Below are positions 1 through 5,425 of a stretch of 5,425 bases of DNA, piece after piece. The DNA is from an uncultured bacterium (GTDB taxonomy: Bacteria > Bacteroidota > Bacteroidia > Chitinophagales > Chitinophagaceae): contig CAJBPC010000020.1 in the NCBI GenBank assembly GCA_903957405.1, positions 1-5,425 on the forward strand. Reading direction: 5' to 3'. Made by a program: the position numbers and the translations under genes. Every line of letters begins with the position of its first letter. Positions within the stretch are counted from its first letter, which is position 1. The notes below the pieces were generated by a model. The model searched no databases. It worked only from the letters and a program-made list of their open reading frames with translations, and was not told the origin of the DNA.

Positions 1-728
1 ATCTGAACCTCCCTGAACATCCATGGATACCCGATGGCGGCGCGTCCGATCATCATCCCATCGGTGCCGTAGCGATCCCTGTATTCGAGGGCTTTTTCGG
101 GCGAGTCGATGTCCCCATTGCCAAAAACAGGTATGCGTAACCGTGGGTTCTCTTTTACTCTTGCGATCCATGACCAGTCAGCCTGACCTTTGTAGAGCTG
201 GCAGCGCGTCCTTGCATGTATGGATATCGCCTGGACGCCGCAATCCTGCATCCGTTCGGCGACTTCCACGATGTTGATGCTGGCGTCATCCCATCCGAGT
301 CTTGTTTTCACGGTCACAGGCAATGAGGTCGATTTTACGACGGCCTTCGTGAGCCTCTCCATCAGGTCAACATCCTTGAGTACGCCGGCACCGGCCCCTT
401 TGATGACGACCTTCTTCACCGGGCAACCGAAGTTAATGTCCAGTAAGTCAGGATTGACCGTCTCGACGATCTTGGCGCTGAGTGCCATTGCATCCTCATC
501 GCCCCCGAAGATCTGTATGCCCACAGGGCGCTCCTCTTCGTAGATGTCCAGCTTTTGCCGGCTTTTGATGGCTGACCTGATAAGCCCTTCGCTGCTGATG
601 AATTCCGTATACATCAAATCCGCACCGTTGGCCTTGCAGACGCTGCGGAAAGGCGGGTCGCTCACATCCTCCATGGGCGCAAGCAACAAAGGGAAATCCG
701 GAAGAGATATTTGACCGATCTTTTGCAT
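1..728 (-). CDS. dusB: tRNA-dihydrouridine synthase DusB, 3' end cut by the window
   Basis: This is an FMN- and NADPH-dependent cytoplasmic enzyme that reduces uridines in the D-loop of tRNA to dihydrouridine. Reading the complement from the ATG at 728-726 gives 242 uninterrupted codons up to the left edge. The usual family length is about 320-350 residues, so most of the TIM barrel is present and the C-terminal helical tRNA-binding domain is missing. Visible landmarks in order are LLLAPMEDVSDPPFR (residues 14-28, start of the barrel and FMN site), DINFGCPVKKV (97-107) with the presumed catalytic acid Cys102, TVKTRLGW, the HARTR stretch followed by LYKGQADW, the phosphate-binding GNGDI, and GTDGMMIGRAAIGYPWMFRE at the edge. 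These follow the order in E. coli DusB closely, so the DusB subgroup is likely. The gene is divergent from the CPBP gene, and a good promoter lies just upstream. Nothing in it looks degraded. Confidence 0.95.
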   Translation of the reverse strand, partial: MQKIGQISLPDFPLLLAPMEDVSDPPFRSVCKANGADLMYTEFISSEGLIRSAIKSRQKLDIYEEERPVGIQIFGGDEDAMALSAKIVETVNPDLLDINFGCPVKKVVIKGAGAGVLKDVDLMERLTKAVVKSTSLPVTVKTRLGWDDASINIVEVAERMQDCGVQAISIHARTRCQLYKGQADWSWIARVKENPRLRIPVFGNGDIDSPEKALEYRDRYGTDGMMIGRAAIGYPWMFREVQ

Positions 729-740
729 GATTAAGTGAGG

Positions 741-773
741 CAAAAATACAAACTTGGACGCGTTGACTACACA
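741..773 (-). promoter_or_regulatory. Predicted dusB promoter (Bacteroidota type)
   Basis: On the minus strand, TATTTTTG (748 down to 741) matches the Bacteroidota -7 consensus TAnnTTTG perfectly. TGTG (773 down to 770) lies 21 bases upstream and differs by one base from the -33 element TTTG. Transcription would begin near 734-736, leaving a leader of only a few bases before the ATG at 728. The match is seen directly; promoter activity is inferred. Confidence 0.6.
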
Positions 774-784
774 TCTTATTTTAG
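753..784 (+). promoter_or_regulatory. Predicted promoter of the CPBP-DUF2007-cdsA operon
   Basis: CTTG at 753-756 and TATTTTAG at 777-784 are 20 bases apart, the spacing expected for the Bacteroidota -33/-7 pair. Each differs from the consensus (TTTG and TAnnTTTG) by one base. The start point would fall near 790, giving a leader of about ten bases and no Shine-Dalgarno sequence before the ATG at 801. A second TTG at 763-765 is too close to the -7 box. This promoter overlaps the divergent dusB promoter at 753-773, so the two may compete. It is the weaker of the two calls. Confidence 0.45.
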
Positions 785-800
785 TGCCTAAACTGCGACT

Positions 801-1754
801 ATGTCATATACCATCGACTCCCGTCAGGGGATCTCATATCCGGCTGCTTTCCTCATTCTGACAGGTCTGCTGCTGGTCAGTTTTGTCGTTGGAAGCCTCG
901 CAGGTGCGGCTGTCTGGGCAGCCATGACCGGCAAGGGGATCCTTACAATGCAAACGGATATGTTCGATCCCAAATATGTCAATGTCATCCGTGTCGTGCA
1001 GCTGGTATCCACCTTTTTCATCTTTTTCGTGCCTGCCATCATCACCGCAAGCATCCTCAACCGTAAGCCCCTTAAATTCCTTGGCTATAACGACTGGTTC
1101 GATGCAAAGACCGCCGGCATTACCCTCTTGGTCATGCTGGTCTCGCTTCCACTGGTAGGAGCACTGACAGAACTCAACAAGATGATCCCTGTACCGGCTT
1201 CCATGGAGACCTTGTTCCGGCAGATGGAAGATGCTTATGAAAAACAGGTCAAGATCATGTCGAAGATGGATGGTTTCGGGGATTATTTCCTTTCCATTAT
1301 TGTCATGGCCCTGGGGCCTGCCATTTTCGAAGAGACTTTTTTCCGCGGTGGACTGCAGAACATCCTCCATAAGTGGACTGGACGCAAATGGATGCCCCTG
1401 ATCATCACCAGTGTGGTCTTCAGTGCCATCCATTTCTCCTACTATGGCTTCATACCGCGGATGGCGCTCGGCATCATCCTTGGCTTGCTTTACCTGCGCA
1501 GCGGCAGTCTCTGGATGTCGATACTGGCACATTTCATCAACAATGCATTGGTGGTATCGGTGATCTTCTATCTCACATCCCAGGGACGACCCATAGAAGA
1601 CGCCATGGAGGATACCGACCCGTTGTGGGTGGGGGCAGTGGCACTGGTGGCGATTGTCTGTCTGTTCATGTACTTCAAGAAGTTCAGTGAGGATGTCAAA
1701 AAGCAGAAGATGCCTGTTGAAGACAGGGCACTCGAGGAACAATGGCTGGCATGA
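801..1754 (+). CDS. CPBP-family intramembrane metalloprotease (Abi/CAAX type)
   Basis: This 317-residue polytopic membrane protein belongs to the CPBP family (Rce1-like, formerly Abi). The family motifs are all present: EETFFR (residues 177-182; Glu177, Glu178 and Arg182 of EExxxR), FSAIH (207-211, His211 of FxxxH) and HFINN (244-248, His244 and Asn248). These are the expected glutamate/histidine metal and water-activating residues, so the protein is probably catalytically competent. Hydrophobic stretches lie near 15-42, 64-86, 105-122, 163-180, 198-215, 217-231, 237-256 and 275-293. A charged loop (about 135-158) precedes the catalytic core, and the tail from 293 is highly charged and probably cytoplasmic. 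Bacterial members have been tied to peptide maturation, self-immunity or membrane protein processing, but the substrate cannot be read from sequence. It is the first gene of the plus-strand run and overlaps the next start by ATGA. The ATG at 801 is the first in frame after the predicted promoter. Confidence 0.9.
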   Translation: MSYTIDSRQGISYPAAFLILTGLLLVSFVVGSLAGAAVWAAMTGKGILTMQTDMFDPKYVNVIRVVQLVSTFFIFFVPAIITASILNRKPLKFLGYNDWFDAKTAGITLLVMLVSLPLVGALTELNKMIPVPASMETLFRQMEDAYEKQVKIMSKMDGFGDYFLSIIVMALGPAIFEETFFRGGLQNILHKWTGRKWMPLIITSVVFSAIHFSYYGFIPRMALGIILGLLYLRSGSLWMSILAHFINNALVVSVIFYLTSQGRPIEDAMEDTDPLWVGAVALVAIVCLFMYFKKFSEDVKKQKMPVEDRALEEQWLA

Positions 1755-1960
1755 TGGATAACTGGGTACTGGTATACACCACCACGGATCATGTCGAGGC
1801 AATGATCATAAGCGGTATGCTCGAGCAGAATCAGGTACCTGTCACCATCATCAACCGACAGGACTCTTCATATGTTTTTTTGGGTGACATCGAATTGCAT
1901 GTGCCTGTCCATTTGAATGAACTTGCAAAAAATCTCATCGACGGATCGATCCTTAACTGA
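1751..1960 (+). CDS. Small DUF2007-family protein (putative signal-transducing protein)
   Basis: This is a soluble protein of about 69 residues of the DUF2007 type (Pfam PF09413 by recollection). Its core reads NWVLVYTTTDHVEAMIISGM, then NRQDSSYVFLGDIELHVP, then a short amphipathic helix. This fits the family's compact ferredoxin-like beta-alpha-beta pattern and its conserved D-S-S-Y...G-[DE]-I-E-[LV]-x-V segment. No signal peptide or membrane segment is present. The biochemical role is unknown; the name 'signal transducing' rests on weak structural resemblance to PII-like folds. Three starts are possible: ATG at 1742 (adds MAG), 1751 and 1754. I chose 1751 because it forms an ATGA overlap with the CPBP stop and because homologues, as I recall them, begin right before the NW. 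A weak GAGGA at 1734-1738 also precedes it. The gene sits between the CPBP and cdsA genes, so a membrane-related role is possible but unproven. Confidence 0.82.
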   Translation: MMDNWVLVYTTTDHVEAMIISGMLEQNQVPVTIINRQDSSYVFLGDIELHVPVHLNELAKNLIDGSILN

Positions 1961-1977
1961 TCCAAAATCACAACACG

Positions 1978-2883
1978 ATGGCTTTGAATCTACAGGTATT
2001 CCAGACAAGGGCGCTCACCGCACTGGTATTCGTGGCCGTGATGCTGACGGGCTTGTTATGGAACGAATGGAGTTTCTTCATCCTGTTTTCCATCGTCCAT
2101 TTCGGCTGCTGGGTGGAATACTTCAAGATGCTCGGCATGATCCATCTTTCATACAAAGGCATATCCGCTTTTCACCGGTATGGCGTCATGATGGCGGGCT
2201 GGTGCCTGATGATTCATGCATCCGGGCAGATGCTTGATACGGCAGGGCTGCATATCCCGGACCGGCAGATCCTGTGGATCTTCGCCGTTTTATCGGTATT
2301 GCTGGTCGTGGAGCATCTCCTTTTCAAAAAGGGTGAACCAAAGAGTCTGTTGATATCCTTATTCGGTCTGCTGTACATATCCGTCAGCTGGGCGCTTCTG
2401 GTACACCTTCGCAGCGGTCAGATCTGGATGTCCGAGTCTTCTGGAAATCTGATGGGGCAGTTTTCAAATGCCCTGGGAAGCATTACGTCCTTTTTCATAC
2501 CGCTTGTCATCATTGCATCCATCTGGATCAATGACACCATGGCGTATATCGTGGGTTCATTCATCGGGAAGACGCCGCTTTCGCCGGTTTCTCCGAAAAA
2601 GACATGGGAGGGCACCATCGGCGGCATCATCCTGAGCGTTGCAGTGGTCACGGCCATCGCCGTGTTTGCCATGGATGGCGAGGTTTGGCCTGTAGCGGGC
2701 ATCGCCCTGCTCGCATCTGTCGCAGGCACTTTCGGTGACCTCTTTGAAAGCAAACTGAAGAGGCTTGCCGGAGTGAAGGACAGCGGCCATTTCATGCCGG
2801 GACACGGTGGCTTCCTCGATCGTTTTGATTCTCTGTTGTTGGCGGTGCCAGTTATATGGATTTTCTGTATCTTGTTCATGTGA
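1978..2883 (+). CDS. cdsA: Phosphatidate cytidylyltransferase (CDP-diacylglycerol synthase)
   Basis: This integral membrane enzyme converts phosphatidic acid and CTP to CDP-diacylglycerol and pyrophosphate, the branch-point step of phospholipid synthesis. The 301-residue product has about eight hydrophobic segments (roughly 12-29, 31-48, 98-114, 123-143, 170-185, 213-231, 237-251, 285-300). The CDS signature is at 258-284: S-K-L-K-R, then KDSG (267-270), PGHGG (274-278) and DRFD (281-284). It differs from the usual pattern only by Met273 where Leu, Ile or Phe is typical. GDLFES just before it supplies the conserved Asp254, and WINDTMAY (183-190) and SPKKTWEGTIGG (205-216) are further family landmarks. 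Length is normal for the short bacterial form. The ATG at 1978 lies 17 bases after the previous stop behind an A-rich spacer without a Shine-Dalgarno sequence. The last 28 bases overlap the start of the permease gene. Confidence 0.96.
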   Translation: MALNLQVFQTRALTALVFVAVMLTGLLWNEWSFFILFSIVHFGCWVEYFKMLGMIHLSYKGISAFHRYGVMMAGWCLMIHASGQMLDTAGLHIPDRQILWIFAVLSVLLVVEHLLFKKGEPKSLLISLFGLLYISVSWALLVHLRSGQIWMSESSGNLMGQFSNALGSITSFFIPLVIIASIWINDTMAYIVGSFIGKTPLSPVSPKKTWEGTIGGIILSVAVVTAIAVFAMDGEVWPVAGIALLASVAGTFGDLFESKLKRLAGVKDSGHFMPGHGGFLDRFDSLLLAVPVIWIFCILFM

Positions 2884-4199
2884 CTTTCTTCATCGTCATT
2901 TGTTGCATCCTCTCGTTGGTCCTGCTGATCACATGGGCCAGATTCAATCCATTTCTCGCATTCCTTATTGTTTCGATCCTGACGGGATTGCTATTGGGCA
3001 TCCCTCCCGCAAAGATCACGCAGTCCGTTCAAAAGGGCATCGGTGATACGCTCGGGTCACTGGTCATCGTCATCGTACTCGGTGCGATGCTGGGCAAGCT
3101 GGTTGCGGAGTCCGGTGCAGCGCAGAAGATCTCACAGGTGCTGATACGGGCGTTCGGGCAGAAGCATATCCAGTGGGCGTTGATGGTAACAGGCTTTGTT
3201 GTGGGCATTCCGTTGTTCTACAATGTGGGATTTGTACTGCTTGTACCGCTTATTTTTTCAATCGTCTACCAGCTGAAGTTGCCAGCGGTGTATATAGGGC
3301 TTCCTATGCTGGCAGCCTTATCCGTTACGCATGGATTTCTTCCACCCCATCCGTCACCGTCGGCATTGGTGGCACAATTCAACGCGAGCATGGGTCTTAC
3401 CCTGCTATACGGCCTGATCGTCGCTGTGCCCTCGATCATCCTGGCAGGACCCGTATTTGCCCGGACGCTCAAACATATCGAGGCAAAACCGCCAGATACC
3501 TTTCAACCGAAGCTAATACGGGACGACCTGCTTCCGGGCACCTTCACTTGCTTTGTGGCATCCCTGTTACCAGTGGTCCTCCTTGCACTGACGACCATTC
3601 TCCCGCTTGTTTTTACCCTTGAAGGCCCGATGGCGGCATTCGTCTCTTTCCTTGCAGAGCCTTCCGTCGTAATGATCATCGCCTTGTTATATGCGACATT
3701 CGCACTCGGCACCGCCAATGGCATGCCAATGCAAAAGATCATGGATGCATACGTCGATGCTGTCAAGGACGTGTCTGTCATCCTCCTGATCGTGTCGGGA
3801 GCGGGCGCACTCAAACAAATTTTCACCGATAGCGGCGTAAGTGGTGAGATCGCATCCGTGATGGCATCGATGCAGCTGCATCCGCTCATACAGGGATGGC
3901 TGATCGCCGCCATCATAAGGGTAGCCATGGGTTCGGCTACCGTGGCCGGACTCACCACGGCAGGGATCATCGCCCCTGTGATCCTGCAATCGGGCGTGGA
4001 CCCCAACCTGATGGTATTGTCCGTTGGAGCCGGTAGCCTGATGTTCTCACATGTCAACGACTCCGGTTTCTGGATGTTCAAGGAATATTTCAACCTCACC
4101 ATCCGGGAGACCCTCCGTTCCTGGAGCCTGATGGAATCCATCGTGTCGGTCGTCGGACTCCTTGCGGTGCTGCTGCTGAACATGATCATCGGGCAATGA
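2856..4199 (+). CDS. GntP-family permease (gluconate / D-serine type H+ symporter)
   Basis: This 447-residue inner-membrane carrier has the length and layout of the GntP family, which includes gluconate, fructuronate and the D-serine permease DsdX. Family landmarks are GDTLGSL...LGAMLGKLVAESGAAQ (63-90), QKHIQWALMVTGF (102-114), LFYNVGFVLLVPLIFSI (120-136), the loop FLPPHPSP (161-168), MGSATVAGLTTAGIIAPV (358-375) and SHVNDSGFWMFKEYF (398-412). The HVND-GFW tail resembles gluconate-type members more than DsdX, which I recall as TDSLFW there, so the substrate is not settled. Asn123 stands where E. coli GntP and DsdX have Glu (FYEVG, FVEVG). The ATG at 2856 lies inside cdsA and makes a 28-bp out-of-frame overlap; a GTG at 2880 is an alternative that still keeps the first helix. 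Genes downstream encode a RidA homologue and a D-amino-acid PLP enzyme, which points to uptake of an amino acid or hydroxy acid for catabolism. Confidence 0.92.
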   Translation: MDFLYLVHVTFFIVICCILSLVLLITWARFNPFLAFLIVSILTGLLLGIPPAKITQSVQKGIGDTLGSLVIVIVLGAMLGKLVAESGAAQKISQVLIRAFGQKHIQWALMVTGFVVGIPLFYNVGFVLLVPLIFSIVYQLKLPAVYIGLPMLAALSVTHGFLPPHPSPSALVAQFNASMGLTLLYGLIVAVPSIILAGPVFARTLKHIEAKPPDTFQPKLIRDDLLPGTFTCFVASLLPVVLLALTTILPLVFTLEGPMAAFVSFLAEPSVVMIIALLYATFALGTANGMPMQKIMDAYVDAVKDVSVILLIVSGAGALKQIFTDSGVSGEIASVMASMQLHPLIQGWLIAAIIRVAMGSATVAGLTTAGIIAPVILQSGVDPNLMVLSVGAGSLMFSHVNDSGFWMFKEYFNLTIRETLRSWSLMESIVSVVGLLAVLLLNMIIGQ

Positions 4200-4224
4200 C
4201 TTTTTCCTCACTCAAAACCAACAT

Positions 4225-4710
4225 ATGACCCCTGAACAAAATCTCGCAAACCTGCATGAGACCTTACCCGTCATTCCGGTTCCTAAGGCCATTTACAAAC
4301 CCTGCCTCATAGACGGAAAATATCTTTACGTTTCCGGGCATGTGCCTATTCGTCCTGATGGGACGCGCATTTCGGGAAAAGTAGGCCTTGATTTTTCATC
4401 GGATGAGGCACGGGATATTGCAAGGCTAGTGGGACTTTGCATCATCTCTTCGGTTCGCAATACGGTCGGCAGCCTTGATAGGGTGAAACGCGTCACCAAG
4501 ATTTTCGGGATGGTGAATGCCGTTCCTGATTTCGACCGACATCCGCATGTCATCAATGGCTGCAGCGAGCTGTTCGCACAGATATGGGGCGATGATAATG
4601 GAGTAGGTACAAGGAGTGCGGTTGGTATGGGATCATTGCCTGACAGGGTACCCGTGGAAATCGAAGCCGTTTTCGAGCTTCATGTCGAATCAGCAGAATT
4701 CGATGCATGA
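4225..4710 (+). CDS. RidA/YjgF/UK114-family protein, probable enamine/imine deaminase
   Basis: This 161-residue cytoplasmic protein belongs to the Rid superfamily, whose trimeric members hydrolyse reactive enamines and imines such as 2-aminoacrylate released by PLP enzymes. It is longer than archetypal RidA (about 128) and resembles the YjgF-like subgroup with an insert ahead of the active site (NGCSELFAQIWGDDNGVGTRS, about 111-131). The start of the chorismate-mutase-like fold is at LIDGKYLYVSGHVPI (28-42). Arg130 in GTRSAVGM corresponds to the substrate-carboxylate-binding Arg105 of E. coli RidA. Glu145 in VEIEAVFEL lies exactly 15 residues later, matching Glu120. Both key residues are therefore kept, and deaminase activity is plausible though not certain for this subgroup. 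The ATG at 4225 follows the permease stop by 25 bases (4200-4224), behind an A-rich spacer without a Shine-Dalgarno sequence. Its stop overlaps the next gene, so a metabolic partnership with that PLP enzyme is likely. Confidence 0.92.
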   Translation: MTPEQNLANLHETLPVIPVPKAIYKPCLIDGKYLYVSGHVPIRPDGTRISGKVGLDFSSDEARDIARLVGLCIISSVRNTVGSLDRVKRVTKIFGMVNAVPDFDRHPHVINGCSELFAQIWGDDNGVGTRSAVGMGSLPDRVPVEIEAVFELHVESAEFDA

Positions 4711-5425
4711 TGTCAAAATGGTATGAAATAGCAGATATTTCTTCGATTGACAGCCCCTCTCTGCTGGTATATCCCACGCGGGTGGCGCAGAACATCAGCG
4801 ATATGGTGTCAATGGTCGGGGATCCGACAAGGCTCCGTCCACATATCAAAACGCATAAAACGGCTGAAGGGATCCACATGATGATGGATGCCGGCATCCG
4901 TAAGTTCAAATGCGCAACCATCGCAGAAGCGGAGCTGTTGGGCATCTGCGGAGCGCCGGACGTCTTGCTCGCGTATCAGCCGCATGGCCCGAAACTGCAT
5001 CGACTCGTTCACCTGATGGGTAAGTTCCCCAATACAGCATATGCCTGTCTTGTTGATAATGAATACTCAGCCGACCTCATGGGTGAGGTGTTCCTGTCGG
5101 CCGGGCTTGAGGTGCCGGTCTACGTCGACCTGAATGTGGGAATGAACCGGACCGGCATCATTGCCGATGAACGCGTAGTGTTTCTCTATCGTCATTGCTT
5201 CCAGCTGAGGGGGATCAGACCCGTCGGCTTGCATGCCTATGACGGACATCACCGGCAGACGGATCTTTCAGCCCGGGAAACCGCATGCGATATTTCCTTC
5301 GATGCTGTCAGTCACTTACGGGAACGCATAACCGAATCCGGATTGCCAGAGCCTGTCGTCATCATCGGCGGGTCACCGACATTTCCGATGCATGCGGCAA
5401 GACAGGATGTGGATTGCAGTCCGGG
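4707..5425 (+). CDS. D-threonine aldolase / D-serine dehydratase-type PLP enzyme, 3' end cut by the window
   Basis: This is a fold-type III PLP enzyme (alanine-racemase-like N-terminal barrel) of the metal-activated D-threonine aldolase family, EC 4.1.2.42, which also includes eukaryotic-type D-serine dehydratase. I see 239 codons before the right edge; full-length relatives have about 360-380 residues. Landmarks are SPSLLVYPTRVAQNI near residues 16-30, RPHIKTHK (44-51) with Lys48 the probable Schiff-base lysine, KFKCATIAEAELL, VYVDLNVGMNRTGI, LHAYDGHHRQTD, and GGSPTFPMHA leading to DVDCSPG at the edge. The C-terminal barrel with the His plus Asp/Cys metal ligands is outside the window, so aldolase cannot be separated from dehydratase here. 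Two in-frame starts, ATG 4707 and ATG 4710, overlap the RidA stop; I took 4707 (ATGA overlap), while 4710 would give MSKWYEI. Overlap with ridA implies translational coupling. Confidence 0.9.
   Translation, partial: MMSKWYEIADISSIDSPSLLVYPTRVAQNISDMVSMVGDPTRLRPHIKTHKTAEGIHMMMDAGIRKFKCATIAEAELLGICGAPDVLLAYQPHGPKLHRLVHLMGKFPNTAYACLVDNEYSADLMGEVFLSAGLEVPVYVDLNVGMNRTGIIADERVVFLYRHCFQLRGIRPVGLHAYDGHHRQTDLSARETACDISFDAVSHLRERITESGLPEPVVIIGGSPTFPMHAARQDVDCSP

Noticed and set aside
220..543. Plus-strand open frame opposite dusB
   Set aside because: It is Ser/Thr-rich antisense sequence. The complementary strand encodes the conserved DusB active-site region including GCPVKK.
834..1802. A 322-codon open frame on the minus strand opposite the CPBP and DUF2007 genes
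   Set aside because: Its translation is rich in His, Gln, Asp and Cys, with no hydrophobic core pattern, domain or motif, while the plus strand encodes a clear CPBP protease. It is a shadow produced by codon bias.
1961..1977. Regulatory element between the DUF2007 and cdsA genes
   Set aside because: It is only 17 bases, A-rich and without inverted repeat, consistent with a plain translation-initiation spacer.
2418..2879. A 153-codon minus-strand open frame opposite the end of cdsA
   Set aside because: It is the antisense of the conserved CDS signature region and has no features of its own.
2820..2880. Possible internal promoter for the permease within the end of cdsA
   Set aside because: TATCTTGT-like sequence near 2868 differs from the -7 consensus at two positions and lies downstream of the proposed permease start.
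3503..4189. A 228-codon open frame on the minus strand opposite the permease gene
   Set aside because: It is low-complexity (Thr/Ser/Ala/Ile/Met-rich) antisense of a membrane protein, with no recognisable motif. The plus-strand GntP reading is unambiguous.
4200..4224. Possible terminator or promoter in the gap between the permease and RidA genes
   Set aside because: The T-run at 4201-4205 has no GC-rich hairpin before it, and no TAnnTTTG box is present. It is just a short intercistronic spacer.

Overview
The window looks like a stretch of a Bacteroidota chromosome, plausibly from the Chitinophagales. The base composition is moderate. No start codon is clearly set by a Shine-Dalgarno sequence. 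The only sizeable intergenic gap holds two divergent matches to the Bacteroidota promoter pattern (-7 TAnnTTTG, -33 TTTG). The protein types (DusB, a CPBP protease, DUF2007 and a CdsA starting MALNLQVFQTRALTALVF) read like versions from that phylum. The lineage is inferred from these traits and from family knowledge, not from a search.

Layout: positions 1-728 on the minus strand hold the first 242 codons of dusB (tRNA-dihydrouridine synthase), cut by the left edge. Positions 729-800 are a compact divergent promoter region. From 801 to the right edge everything is on the plus strand and tightly packed: a CPBP intramembrane protease (801-1754), a small DUF2007 protein (about 1751-1960), cdsA (1978-2883), a GntP-family permease (2856-4199), a RidA/YjgF-family protein (4225-4710), and the first 239 codons of a D-threonine aldolase / D-serine dehydratase-type PLP enzyme (from 4707, cut by the right edge). 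Junctions are overlaps of 4, 28 and 4 bp or gaps of 17 and 25 bp. With no visible terminator, this is probably one transcript or a set of coupled transcripts.

Functionally the plus-strand run has two halves. CPBP-DUF2007-CdsA is a membrane and phospholipid-synthesis block. GntP-RidA-D-TA/DSD is a catabolic block: a proton-coupled carboxylate/amino-acid permease, an enamine/imine deaminase, and a fold-type III PLP enzyme that acts on D-beta-hydroxy amino acids. Together they suggest uptake and breakdown of D-serine, D-threonine or a similar compound. The arrangement parallels dsdXA of enterobacteria but uses an unrelated PLP-enzyme fold.

No RNA gene, mobile element, CRISPR array or long repeat was seen, and all genes appear intact within the window. 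I found no clear sign of a wholly novel system. The most interesting points are the functional coupling of the last three genes and their direct fusion to the cdsA operon.
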